A stretch of DNA of 39,179 nt, taken from an uncultured Monoglobus sp. Its GTDB lineage: Bacteria; Bacillota; Clostridia; Monoglobales; Monoglobaceae. The stretch covers positions 1-39,179 of the forward strand of contig CANQKC010000025.1 in assembly GCA_947624305.1 (NCBI GenBank), read 5' to 3'. Below the pieces are notes generated by a model. The model did no database searches. It was not told the DNA's origin and saw only the letters and a list, made by a program, of their open reading frames with translations. This document shows, piece by piece, positions 29,187-36,816 of this stretch. The position numbers and the translations under genes are program-made. Every line of letters starts with the position of its first letter. Within the stretch, counting starts at the first letter, position 1.

Positions 29187-29326
29187 CTCGCCCCTTTGGG
29201 GAGAGCTGTCGGCGGAGCCGACTGAGAGGGGTTCTAATCGCTATTCACTAATCGCTAATCGCTATGTTAACCCCTCTCCGTCTTTCCGCCTGCGGCGGAA
29301 ATCCACCTCTCCCCAAGGGGCGAGGC
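29187..29326. repeat. MITE-like element, copy C (with heptad array)
   Basis: It has the same two-arm plan as copy A: CTCGCCCC...GGGGAGAG, GTCGGC/GCCGAC hairpin, GAGAGGGGTT; centre a five-unit heptad array (29233-29267); then AACCCCTCTCC, TTTCCGCC/GGCGGAAA hairpin, CTCTCCCC...GGGGCGAGGC. It is followed at once by a GGCGGATAATATCCGCC module. Confidence 0.85.
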
Positions 29327-29362
29327 AAGACGGGCGGATAATATCCGCCCCTACGGGGGTTT

Positions 29363-29415
29363 GCCTCCCTCTCCGTCGCCTTCGGCGCCACCTCTCCCTC
29401 CACGGAGGGCGAGGC
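29363..29415. repeat. Solo right arm of the MITE-like family
   Basis: A right arm (GCCTCCCTCTCC, GCCTTCGGC hairpin, CTCTCCCTCC...GGAGGGCGAGGC) with no left arm. It is again followed by the GGCGGATAATATCCGCC module (29422-29438). Confidence 0.8.
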
Positions 29416-29548
29416 AGGGCGGGCGGATAATATCCGCCCCTACGGCAAAACAGGCTCTGTCGCCCTTACGGCGGTTTTTTTATTTTGCGGCGATTTTTTG
29501 GAAAAATGCCGCGGTTTGTGTTTTCGGGCGCGTTTTTTTCAAAACGGA

Positions 29549-29577
29549 TTGACAAACAATTGAGCTTGAATTATAAT
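29549..29577 (+). promoter_or_regulatory. Sigma-A promoter of the hprK-murB-whiA cluster
   Basis: Consensus TTGACA (29549-29554), 17-bp spacer, TATAAT (29572-29577), 37 nt before hprK. Confidence 0.92.
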
Positions 29578-29614
29578 AGAAGCTAAAGAAATTATTGCAT
29601 TTGAGGTAGAGTCT

Positions 29615-30547
29615 ATGGAAAACGAAATTTTTACCGTGAGCCTTGAAAAAGTTATTCGCGAGATGAAGCTGGATAAGCTTTATTACCCCGAAAAGGATAT
29701 TATGATCGAGACTGCGGACGTTAACCGTCCGGGCCTTCAGATCACGGGCTTTTTTGATTATTTTGACCCGAGCCGAATTCAGATCTTCGGCATGGTTGAG
29801 AACACATACCTCGCGGGGCTGTCCGCCGAGGTGAGATACAACAGTCTCAAGCGTCTGTTTGAGAAGAATGTTTCGGCGATAATACTGACCAGAAACGGAA
29901 ACGCCTCGGCCGAGATGCTGAAACTCGCGGAGGAGTTTGAGACGCCGGTTCTGAGGACCGCGCAGCCCACGTCTTATTTCACGAGCACGCTTAACGCCTA
30001 TCTTAGCGTTGAGCTCGCGCCAAGGATCACCCGGCACGGCGTTCTGGTAGAGATATACGGCCAGGGCGTGCTTATCCTCGGTGAGAGCGGCGTCGGCAAG
30101 AGCGAGACAGCGGTTGAGCTGATTAAGCGCGGCCACAGACTGGTGGCGGACGACGCGGTTGAGATCAAAAAGGTTTCGTCAAAGACGCTGATCGGCGTCG
30201 CGCCCGATATTATCAGGCATTTTATCGAGATACGCGGCATAGGTATTGTTGACGTTAAGAATATATTCGGTATGGGCGCGGTCAAGGACTCCGAGAATAT
30301 AGACATGATCATCCATCTTGAGACCTGGGACAGCAACAAGCAGTATGACCGGCTGGGCCTGGTTGACGAGTATACCAATATTTTGGGGCTTGACATTCCG
30401 TCGCTGACAATTCCGGTGCGCCCCGGCAGAAATCTGGCCGTTATCTTCGAGGTCGCGGCCATGAACAACCGCCAGAAGCGCATGGGTTACAACGCGGCCG
30501 AGGAGCTCAACCGCCGCATAACCGAACAGATGAACCAGTTTGAATAG
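29615..30547 (+). CDS. hprK: HPr kinase/phosphorylase
   Basis: The bifunctional sensor enzyme of carbon catabolite control in Firmicutes. It phosphorylates HPr on Ser46 when glycolytic intermediates are high and removes the phosphate when phosphate is high. The 310-residue product has the P-loop GESGVGKSE (about 155-163), the downstream DDAVEI, and the C-terminal family signature IHLETWDSNKQYDRLG (about 228-243). The ATG at 29615 follows GAGGTAG. No ptsH, crh or ccpA is in the window, so its substrate is encoded elsewhere. Confidence 0.97.
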   Translation: MENEIFTVSLEKVIREMKLDKLYYPEKDIMIETADVNRPGLQITGFFDYFDPSRIQIFGMVENTYLAGLSAEVRYNSLKRLFEKNVSAIILTRNGNASAEMLKLAEEFETPVLRTAQPTSYFTSTLNAYLSVELAPRITRHGVLVEIYGQGVLILGESGVGKSETAVELIKRGHRLVADDAVEIKKVSSKTLIGVAPDIIRHFIEIRGIGIVDVKNIFGMGAVKDSENIDMIIHLETWDSNKQYDRLGLVDEYTNILGLDIPSLTIPVRPGRNLAVIFEVAAMNNRQKRMGYNAAEELNRRITEQMNQFE

Positions 30548-30566
30548 ATCGGGGTGAAAGCGAATT

Positions 30567-31289
30567 ATGAGTATTACAATAAAGGTGGACGCGCACACCC
30601 ACACATGCTGCAGCGCCCACGCCTTCGGCACAATTTGGGAAAACATGCGGGTCGCGGCAGAGAAAGGGCTTGAGCTTGTGTGCATGACCAACCACACGCC
30701 GCCCATGCCAGACTCGCCTCACATCTGGCACTTCACGACAATGCTCGAGCTGCCCGATTATGTTGAGGGAGTGCGGCTGCTCAAGGGCTGTGAGTCGAAC
30801 GTTTTGAACAGGCGCGGCGAGATCAGTCCCGACATCGAGCATCTTGAAAACGCGCAGGTCGTGGTGGCCTCGATCCACCAGCCCTGCTATAACGACAGGG
30901 CGCTTGCGGATCACACCGAGACATGGCTGGGCGTGATCGAAAATCCTTACGTTAACATTCTCGGCCACAGCGGCGATCCGCGCTGCCCCTATGACATTGA
31001 GACGGTCGTGCGGGCCGCGCGGGATAAGGGCAAGTGCATCGAGATCAACAATCATTCCTACTCGGTGCGCAGCAGGAGCGCGGAAAACTGCCGCAGGATC
31101 GCCGAAAAATGCAAAGAGCTCGGCTGCGGGATCGTTGTCAGCTCCGACGCGCACACTCCGTGGGATGTCGGAAACATATCAAGCGCTCTTGAAATGCTTG
31201 AGGATATAGATTTTCCCGAGGAGCTTATTATGAACACGACCGCGGAGAAGTTTATTGATTTTCTGCGGAGATCCGGAAAGAAAATATAA
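30567..31289 (+). CDS. PHP-domain phosphoesterase (YcdX-like)
   Basis: A 240-residue metal-dependent hydrolase of the PHP family. Ligand motifs are DAHTHTCCSAHA (residues 8-19), the His in TNHTPP, ASIHQP (about 100-105), GHSGDP (about 132-137), and SSDAHTPWDVG (about 192-202). Relatives include histidinol phosphatase and sugar- or nucleoside-phosphate phosphatases; the substrate cannot be inferred here. It sits 19 nt after hprK and 23 nt before murB, a neighbourhood seen in several Clostridia. Confidence 0.9.
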   Translation: MSITIKVDAHTHTCCSAHAFGTIWENMRVAAEKGLELVCMTNHTPPMPDSPHIWHFTTMLELPDYVEGVRLLKGCESNVLNRRGEISPDIEHLENAQVVVASIHQPCYNDRALADHTETWLGVIENPYVNILGHSGDPRCPYDIETVVRAARDKGKCIEINNHSYSVRSRSAENCRRIAEKCKELGCGIVVSSDAHTPWDVGNISSALEMLEDIDFPEELIMNTTAEKFIDFLRRSGKKI

Positions 31290-31312
31290 GGCGCGGAACA
31301 TGGAGGACAACT

Positions 31313-32224
31313 ATGATTAACACAGCATTAGCGTTAGCGAAGGGTATTGTGGGCGAGGCGAACGCGAGGATCAACGAGCCCATGAGCGCGCACACGACGT
31401 TCAGGATCGGCGGCCCCGCGGATATTTTTGTGGCGCCGCACAGCGTCAGCGCCCTTGTGGCGGTTATCAAGCTGTTTAAGCAGCTTGGGATCGATTATCA
31501 GATAATAGGCAATGGCTCCAACCTGCTTGTCGGCGACAAGGGAATACGCGGAGCGGTCATTGAGATTGGCAAGGAGCTCGGCGACGTAAAATTCGCGGGC
31601 GGCACGGTCACGGCGGAGAGCGGCGTTCTGCTCTCGAAGCTCGCCAATTCCGCGGCGCGGAACGGACTTTCGGGCCTTGAGTTCGCGTCGGGAATTCCCG
31701 GCTCTCTGGGCGGCGCGGTGTATATGAACGCGGGCGCCTACGGCGGAGAGATGAAGGATGTTATAACAAAGGTGACGTATCTTGACGACGACTGCGAGGT
31801 CAGGGAAATAAGCGGCGCGGACTGCGGCTTCGGCTACCGGCGCAGCTTTTTCACCGATAAGAGCTATGTTATATTAAGCGCCGAGATGGAGCTTGTGCAC
31901 AAGAGCATAAGCGTTATTATGGAGGATATAAAAAATCTTACCGAGAAGCGCGTCGCAAAACAGCCGATAGACAAGGCCAGTGCGGGAAGCACTTTTAAGC
32001 GCCCCGAGGGATATTATGCCGCCGCGCTTATCGAGGAGGCGGGGCTTAAGGGTTACGCGGTCGGCGGCGCGTCGGTTTCTGAAAAGCACTCCGGCTTTGT
32101 GGTGAACAACGGAGGAGCCACCGCTGCGGACGTTATGGGGGTTATTGACCATGTGCGCGAGACGGTGCTTGAGAAAAAGGGAGTCAGGCTTGAGACTGAG
32201 GTCAAGCTTATAGGAGAGTTTTAA
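31313..32224 (+). CDS. murB: UDP-N-acetylenolpyruvoylglucosamine reductase
   Basis: The FAD enzyme that reduces UDP-GlcNAc-enolpyruvate to UDP-MurNAc, an early cytoplasmic step of peptidoglycan synthesis. The 303-residue product has the FAD-binding motifs FRIGGPADIF (about 31-40) and NGSNLLVGDKGIRG (about 63-76), GIPGSLGGAVYMNAGAYGGE (about 128-147), the catalytic serine in SAGSTFKRP, and the active-site GFVVNNGG. AGGAC lies upstream of the ATG at 31313. Confidence 0.97.
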   Translation: MINTALALAKGIVGEANARINEPMSAHTTFRIGGPADIFVAPHSVSALVAVIKLFKQLGIDYQIIGNGSNLLVGDKGIRGAVIEIGKELGDVKFAGGTVTAESGVLLSKLANSAARNGLSGLEFASGIPGSLGGAVYMNAGAYGGEMKDVITKVTYLDDDCEVREISGADCGFGYRRSFFTDKSYVILSAEMELVHKSISVIMEDIKNLTEKRVAKQPIDKASAGSTFKRPEGYYAAALIEEAGLKGYAVGGASVSEKHSGFVVNNGGATAADVMGVIDHVRETVLEKKGVRLETEVKLIGEF

Positions 32225-32240
32225 GCGGAGGTGCTTGATT

Positions 32241-33104
32241 GTGAAAGTATTGATCGTCACGGGACTCAGCGGCGCGGGCAAGACCGGAGTTATAAAAGCA
32301 CTTGAGGACATAGGCTTTTACTGCGTTGACAATATGCCGCCCGAGCTGATACCGAGATTTGTTGAGATCGCCGCCAAGGCGGGCGAGGGCATGGAATATG
32401 TCGCGATCGTCAGCGACGTGCGCGCGGGCGAGAATATGTTCGGCGGCTTTGACGCCGCGATCGGCGAGCTTGAGGAAATGGGCATAGATCACGAGATATT
32501 GTTCCTTGACGCGTCCGACGAGGCGCTGATAAAGCGCTATAAGGAGACAAGAAGACTGCACCCGGGCGCCGCGGGCGGCCGCATTGTTGACGGAATTGCC
32601 AGCGAGCGCAGGCTGCTGAGCGGCGTGAGGAACAAGGCCGACCATGTGCTTGACACGTCGGATCTGTCAGCGGCCCAGCTTGCTGCGCGGATCAAAATGA
32701 TGTTTTCGCCGCGGCAGAGGACGGGGATCATTATTAACGTAATGTCGTTCGGGTTTAAGTACGGAATACCGCTTGACGCCGATCTGGTGTTTGACGTGAG
32801 GTTCCTGCCAAATCCGTTTTATATTCCGGAACTCAAGCACAGCACCGGACTTGAGACAAACGTTCACGATTACGTTATGGGCTTTGACGAGAGCCGCAGG
32901 TTCCTGAATATGCTTACAGCGATGATCGACTTTCTCGTGCCCGAATATGTGAAAGAAGGCAAAAATCAGCTTGTTATCGCGATCGGCTGCACCGGCGGGC
33001 ACCACCGCAGCGTGACGCTTGCCGAGGAGCTTTACAAATTCTTAAAAAGCGATGACGAGCAGAATGTCAGCATCAGCCACAGAGATATTCAAAAGGGCGT
33101 GTAG
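32241..33104 (+). CDS. rapZ: RNase adapter RapZ / GlmR-linked nucleotide-binding protein
   Basis: RapZ-type proteins bind GlcN6P and nucleotides; in E. coli it guides decay of the GlmZ small RNA, and in Firmicutes it is genetically next to yvcK. The 287-residue product has a P-loop, GLSGAGKTG (about 8-16), the central DVRFLPNPFY (about 190-199), and the C-terminal IGCTGGHHRSVTLAE (about 250-264), the family signature. GTG 32241 is chosen, with GCGGAGGT 9 nt upstream; the TTG at 32235 is too close. The small-RNA role in Clostridia is not established. Confidence 0.95.
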   Translation: MKVLIVTGLSGAGKTGVIKALEDIGFYCVDNMPPELIPRFVEIAAKAGEGMEYVAIVSDVRAGENMFGGFDAAIGELEEMGIDHEILFLDASDEALIKRYKETRRLHPGAAGGRIVDGIASERRLLSGVRNKADHVLDTSDLSAAQLAARIKMMFSPRQRTGIIINVMSFGFKYGIPLDADLVFDVRFLPNPFYIPELKHSTGLETNVHDYVMGFDESRRFLNMLTAMIDFLVPEYVKEGKNQLVIAIGCTGGHHRSVTLAEELYKFLKSDDEQNVSISHRDIQKGV

Positions 33105-33106
33105 AT

Positions 33107-34246
33107 ATGGATAATACCGAAAATCCGGACATACGCGAATATGACGGATCAAAATATAAAAACTTAGAGCGGCGGAACAGGAGCGGGTTCCACAGCTTTA
33201 ATCCGAAGATAGTCTCGATAGGCGGCGGCACCGGATTGTCGGCCATGCTGCGCGGAATAAAGCGTTACACCACCGACATAACAGCGGTGGTCAGCGTCGC
33301 CGACGACGGAGGAGGCAGCGGCGTTCTGCGACAGGATCTGAATATTCCGCCTCCGGGCGACATTCGGAGTTGCATTCTGGCTTTGTCCGAGGTCGAGCCC
33401 GTGATGGAGCGGCTGCTAAATTACCGTTTTGACAGCGGGCAGCTCAAGGGCCAGAGCTTCGGGAACCTGTTTTTGGCCGCAATGACGGGAACTTTCAGCG
33501 GGGACTTTGTCGAGGCGGTGCGGAACGTGTGCGAGGTCCTGAACATAACCGGCAGGGTTTTCCCGGTGACAGCCTCAAACGTTGAGCTTGTCGCGACCAT
33601 GGAGGACGGCAGCACGGTTGTCGGCGAGTCGCGCATAGGGCGCTCGGTCAGCGAACGGCACTCCGCGATCAAAAAGGTGAGACTGCGCAAGAGGTTCGGC
33701 AACCTTTTGCCGGTTGAGACGCTGAGCGAGATCGTTGACGAGATCAAAAGCGCCGATCTGATAACTCTCGGCCCGGGCAGCCTTTACACCAGCGTGCTGC
33801 CGAATTTGGTCATCGACGATTTAAGGACCGCGGTCAGGGAGTCGGACGCGCCGGTCGTTTACATAAACAACATAATGACCCAGCCGGGCGAGACCGACGG
33901 CTACACCGCGTTTGACCACGCTTTGGCGATCCTTGACCACACGTTTGACGATTTTTTGGATTACTGCATTGTGAACATCGGCGCGATAAGCCCCGAGCTG
34001 ATTGAGCGATATAAGGCTGACGGAGCGGTTCCGGTCGAGTATGACAAATCAAGGTTCGCGTCCACGAGCATAAATGTGATCGAGCGGGATATGGCGTCCG
34101 TTGACGCGGAGGGCCATGTCCGCCACAACACCTATGCCCTGGCGGACGCCCTTGTGGATATTATAAGCATAAACAGAAACGAACACGGCCAGAAGGTCAG
34201 CGGCGAGGGAGTCCTGCTTTACACTCCCGAGCACAGGCGGAGGTGA
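33107..34246 (+). CDS. yvcK: Gluconeogenesis factor / YvcK (GlmR) family
   Basis: YvcK/GlmR binds UDP-GlcNAc and is needed for growth on gluconeogenic carbon in B. subtilis by promoting GlmS and peptidoglycan precursor flow. The 379-residue product belongs to the CofD-like fold: SIGGGTGLSAMLRGIK (about 37-52), VADDGGGSGVLR (about 64-75), and LGPGSLYTSVLPNL (about 223-236). The first 30 residues are a polar extension not needed for the fold. It sits 2 nt after rapZ and overlaps whiA. Confidence 0.96.
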   Translation: MDNTENPDIREYDGSKYKNLERRNRSGFHSFNPKIVSIGGGTGLSAMLRGIKRYTTDITAVVSVADDGGGSGVLRQDLNIPPPGDIRSCILALSEVEPVMERLLNYRFDSGQLKGQSFGNLFLAAMTGTFSGDFVEAVRNVCEVLNITGRVFPVTASNVELVATMEDGSTVVGESRIGRSVSERHSAIKKVRLRKRFGNLLPVETLSEIVDEIKSADLITLGPGSLYTSVLPNLVIDDLRTAVRESDAPVVYINNIMTQPGETDGYTAFDHALAILDHTFDDFLDYCIVNIGAISPELIERYKADGAVPVEYDKSRFASTSINVIERDMASVDAEGHVRHNTYALADALVDIISINRNEHGQKVSGEGVLLYTPEHRRR

Positions 34247-34251
34247 TCAAC

Positions 34252-35160
34252 TTGCCCGATAACGATAACGGAAAGCGGTCGTTTTCCAGAAAAGTCAAGC
34301 GCGAGCTTTATCGGATCGAGCCGGGCGAAATGTGCTGCGTTCGCTCGAGGTTTAAGGGGCTTGTTCTGTTCGGCGCCGCCTCGGTCACGAAAAACGAAAT
34401 AAGGCTTGTCAGCGACAATCCCGACGTTGTCGGCTGTTTTGTTGAGCTGTCAAGGCTTTTGGGAATTGAGGCCGAGGTCAAGCAGAGCGGCGGCGGAAAA
34501 TACAGCGCCGTCGCGCGCGACAGCGTTAAGATCGCGCAGCTTCTCTATGATCTCAAGCTGCTCGACGAGGGCGGCGGAATACTCATGCGCGCCGGGGAAA
34601 TAAAAAAGATGTGCTGCAAGCGCGAGTTCCTTCGCGGCGCGTTCATGGGCGCGGGCGCGGTCAGCGACCCGAATAAGAATTACGCCCTTGAAATTTCGGC
34701 CCCGAGCCGCGAGCTTTGCGGCGACGCCGCGCGCCTGTTCGACGATCTGGGCTTTAAGCTCCAGATTACCGCGCGCAAGAAAAAATATGTGGCTTATGTG
34801 AAAAACAGCGAGGTCATTGAGGATATTCTTGCCCTGCTGGGCGCGTGCACCTCGCAGATGGAGCTCATTAACATCAAGATAGAAAAAGAAATACGCAATG
34901 ACGCCAACCGCGGCGCCAACGGTGAGACCTCGAACCTTTCGAGGACGATAAACGCCTCGGTCGACCAGATAAAGGCCATTTATCAGATACGCGACACGGT
35001 GGGGCTTGACGCGCTGCCCGACGATCTTCGCGAGATCGCGCGATTGCGCCTTGAATACAAGGATCTGAGCCTGACCGAGCTCGGCAGGCGGCTCAATCCG
35101 CCGCTCACCAAATCGGGTGTGAACCACCGGCTGAAAAAAATAATGAAGCTCGTAAAATAA
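34252..35160 (+). CDS. whiA: DNA-binding protein WhiA
   Basis: WhiA combines an N-terminal LAGLIDADG-endonuclease-like fold with a C-terminal helix-turn-helix. In B. subtilis it affects cell division and chromosome segregation, and in actinobacteria it is a sporulation regulator. The 302-residue product has FSRKVKRELYRI, KREFLRGAFMGAGAVSDPNKNYALEI (LAGLIDADG-like, about 119-145), and the HTH around LSLTELGRRLNPPLTKSGVNHRLKKI. TTG 34252 is preferred, because GGAGGTGAT ends just upstream; GTG 34243 overlaps that site. HPr is often downstream of whiA in related genomes, but here a terminator follows. Confidence 0.95.
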   Translation: MPDNDNGKRSFSRKVKRELYRIEPGEMCCVRSRFKGLVLFGAASVTKNEIRLVSDNPDVVGCFVELSRLLGIEAEVKQSGGGKYSAVARDSVKIAQLLYDLKLLDEGGGILMRAGEIKKMCCKREFLRGAFMGAGAVSDPNKNYALEISAPSRELCGDAARLFDDLGFKLQITARKKKYVAYVKNSEVIEDILALLGACTSQMELINIKIEKEIRNDANRGANGETSNLSRTINASVDQIKAIYQIRDTVGLDALPDDLREIARLRLEYKDLSLTELGRRLNPPLTKSGVNHRLKKIMKLVK

Positions 35161-35176
35161 CGGCGTTTAAGACAAA

Positions 35177-35206
35177 ACAAAACCCGCGATATAACGCGGG
35201 TTTTGT
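35177..35206. terminator. Bidirectional terminator between whiA and the tRNA genes
   Basis: A 12-bp stem ACAAAACCCGCG/CGCGGGTTTTGT with a 6-nt loop. The T-run side follows on both strands. Confidence 0.9.
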
Positions 35207-35210
35207 TAGT

Positions 35211-35287
35211 TGGTCGAGGTGACTGGATTTGAACCAGCGGCCCCTACGTCCCGAACGTAGTACTCTACCAAACTGAGCCACACCTCG
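35211..35287 (-). tRNA. tRNA-Pro (anticodon CGG)
   Basis: A cloverleaf of 77 nt on the minus strand with acceptor stem CGAGGTG/CACCTCG, discriminator A and an encoded CCA (35211-35213). The anticodon arm is CTACG-TTCGGGA-CGTAG, so the anticodon is CGG (codon CCG). The T-loop TTCAAAT is standard. Confidence 0.97.
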
Positions 35288-35360
35288 ATTTGCAACTATA
35301 TCAGTATAGCACAATTAAAATTCCGTGTCAAGAATTTTTTTAAATTTTTTAAAAAACAAA

Positions 35361-35387
35361 CCCCGCGAAAATTCCGCGGGGTTTTTG
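35361..35387. terminator. Terminator-like hairpin between tRNA-Glu and tRNA-Pro
   Basis: A CCCCGCG/CGCGGGG stem (35361-35367 with 35375-35381) with T-runs in both directions. On the minus strand it follows the CCA end of tRNA-Glu, so it may end that transcript or help processing. Confidence 0.75.
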
Positions 35388-35460
35388 GTGACTCCTAGGG
35401 GATTCGAACCCCTGTAGCCGGCGTGAGAGGCCGGAGTCTTAACCACTTGACCAAGGAGCC
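35386..35460 (-). tRNA. tRNA-Glu (anticodon CTC)
   Basis: A 75-nt cloverleaf with acceptor GGCTCCT/AGGAGTC (one G-T pair), discriminator A and encoded CCA (35386-35388). The anticodon loop CTCTCAC sits in a CCGGC/GCCGG stem, giving anticodon CTC (codon GAG). Confidence 0.97.
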
Positions 35461-35464
35461 GTGG

Positions 35465-35541
35465 TGGTAGCGGTAACTGGATTTGAACCAGTGACACTAC
35501 GGGTATGAACCGTATGCTCTAGCCAACTGAGCTATACCGCC
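35465..35541 (-). tRNA. tRNA-Met, elongator type (anticodon CAT)
   Basis: A 77-nt cloverleaf with acceptor GGCGGTA/TACCGCT (one G-T pair), discriminator A and encoded CCA (35465-35467). The anticodon loop TTCATAC sits in a TACGG/CCGTA stem. The first base pair is a wobble G-T and not the mismatch typical of initiator tRNA, and the anticodon stem lacks the three G-C pairs of initiators. Confidence 0.95.
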
Positions 35542-35591
35542 AAGTCTCGTATCCGCGAGTCAAAACGGACAACTCACAAACAACATGGACA

Positions 35592-35620
35592 ATTATAGCA
35601 AAATACTTTTGATATGTCAA
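35592..35620 (-). promoter_or_regulatory. Sigma-A promoter of the tRNA cluster
   Basis: Minus strand TTGACA (35615-35620), 17-bp spacer, TATAAT (35592-35597), about 50 nt before tRNA-Met. All three tRNAs can be read from it. Confidence 0.9.
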
Positions 35621-35686
35621 GCCTTTTTTTAAAAATTTTTTCAAAAAATTTGGTATAATACGGCTTGCCGATGCAATAATAAAAGC

Positions 35687-36088
35687 ATGATTATACGCTG
35701 CATTATTTACGGACTTCTCGGGATGAACATGGAGGTTTTCTGGACGGGGCTTGCCCCGGCGGGAGAGAAAACCGTCAATTTTATCGGCCACACGTCTGTC
35801 TGGATGTTTTTCATATACGGACTGGCGGCGGTCGTTTTGGAGCCTGTTCGGTACCTTATCTCAAATCAAAACTGGTTCCTGCGGGGCTGCGTCTGGGCTA
35901 CCCTTATTTTTGCAATTGAGTTCTTGAGCGGCGGGCTGCTTCGGCTTTTCGGGATAGAGGCGTGGCGCTACACGGGAGAGTTTTCGGTGCTGGGGCTTAT
36001 CCGCCTCGATTACGCTCCGGTTTGGTTCGCCGTGGGCCTGCTGTTTGAAAGGGTGTGCGATCTCCTCGCGGCTTATAATATCGGTTAG
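35687..36088 (+). CDS. Small multi-pass membrane protein of unknown function
   Basis: A 133-residue protein with about four hydrophobic segments (near residues 2-22, 35-56, 66-85 and 108-127). The ending [26 protein letters not shown] recalls proteins annotated as putative ABC-transporter permeases of the CmpB type, but the match is weak. TATAAT at about 35655 and a plain AAAAGC precede the ATG; no strong ribosome site is seen. Its stop overlaps by 4 bp the stop of the convergent spoIIGA-sigE ORF. Confidence 0.65.
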   Translation: MIIRCIIYGLLGMNMEVFWTGLAPAGEKTVNFIGHTSVWMFFIYGLAAVVLEPVRYLISNQNWFLRGCVWATLIFAIEFLSGGLLRLFGIEAWRYTGEFSVLGLIRLDYAPVWFAVGLLFERVCDLLAAYNIG

Positions 36089-36816
36089 CTCGTGAGCATC
36101 CTCGTCATGTCCTTGCGGAGGCGTTTTATTATCCGTTTCTCAAGTCTTGATATGTATGACTGTGAAATTCCCAAAAGGTCCGCCACTTCCTTTTGAGTCA
36201 TCTCGTCGCCGCCGCGGCCCAGACCGTATCGCATTTCGACAATGCTCCGCTCACGGCTGCCGAGGCTGTCGAGGGCGATCTTGAGCAGCTCGCGGTCGGT
36301 CTCGTCCTCAATGTTTTTCTGCGTCACGTCGCCGTCGGTGCCGAGAATATCCGACAGCAGCAGCTCTTTTCCGTCCCAGTCAACGTTCAGTGGCTCGTCG
36401 ATCGAGATCTCCGTTTTCGCGTTGCTGTTTTTCCTCAGAAACATGAGTATTTCGTTTTCGATGCAGCGCGAGGCGTAGGTCGCGAGCTTTATTTTTTTCT
36501 CGGCCTTGAACGTGTTTATCGCCTTGATGAGGCCGATCGTGCCGATCGAGATCAGATCCTCGATCCCGATGCCGGTACTGTCGAACCGCTTCGCGATATA
36601 CACCACGAGCCTGAGGTTGTGCTCGATAAGCAGCCGCTTCGCTTCCTCGGCGAAGTCGGGCTCGCGCAGGCGCGCGATCCAAATCTGTTCTTCGTCCTTG
36701 TCAAGCGGCGGAGGAAGAGTGTCGCTCCCGCCTATGTAGTTTACCTTTCCCGCTTTTAAGCTTATATGCTTCAGGTACGCCCGCTTCACGCGGGCTTTAA
36801 GTTTTTGCAAGTTCAT
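36085..36816 (-). CDS. sigE: RNA polymerase sigma-E factor (pro-form), internal start
   Basis: The mother-cell sigma factor of early sporulation. From the internal ATG 36816 (AGGAGG at 36824-36829, 7 nt upstream) it has 243 residues. The first 25 or so ([20 protein letters not shown]) are the basic amphipathic pro-sequence, and cleavage is expected before [11 protein letters not shown]. Region 2 is intact ([47 protein letters not shown]), as is region 4 ([43 protein letters not shown]). The same codons are also read as the C-terminal half of the SpoIIGA fusion. Confidence 0.95.
   Translation of the reverse strand: MNLQKLKARVKRAYLKHISLKAGKVNYIGGSDTLPPPLDKDEEQIWIARLREPDFAEEAKRLLIEHNLRLVVYIAKRFDSTGIGIEDLISIGTIGLIKAINTFKAEKKIKLATYASRCIENEILMFLRKNSNAKTEISIDEPLNVDWDGKELLLSDILGTDGDVTQKNIEDETDRELLKIALDSLGSRERSIVEMRYGLGRGGDEMTQKEVADLLGISQSYISRLEKRIIKRLRKDMTRMLTS

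Larger units (their letters stand above)
28850..29460. repeat. Nest of dispersed repeats between the hypothetical genes and hprK
   Basis: No credible gene lies in 28760-29614. The stretch holds three MITE-like structures (28993-29110, 29187-29326, and a solo right arm 29363-29415), three copies of the GGCGGATAATATCCGCC module (near 29117, 29336 and 29423), GTAGGGGACGG modules and one heptad array. The open frame at 29361-29552 is repeat-derived. The hprK promoter follows at 29549. Confidence 0.9.

Noticed and set aside
29361..29552. Open frame of 63 codons before hprK
   Set aside because: It is built from MITE arm and repeat-module sequence and runs into the hprK promoter.
35105..35314. Minus-strand open frames over the tRNA genes
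   Set aside because: The sequence is accounted for by tRNA-Pro and a terminator.
36193..36759. Plus-strand 188-codon open frame opposite sigE
   Set aside because: It is a shadow of sigma-E codons and has no family features or ribosome site.
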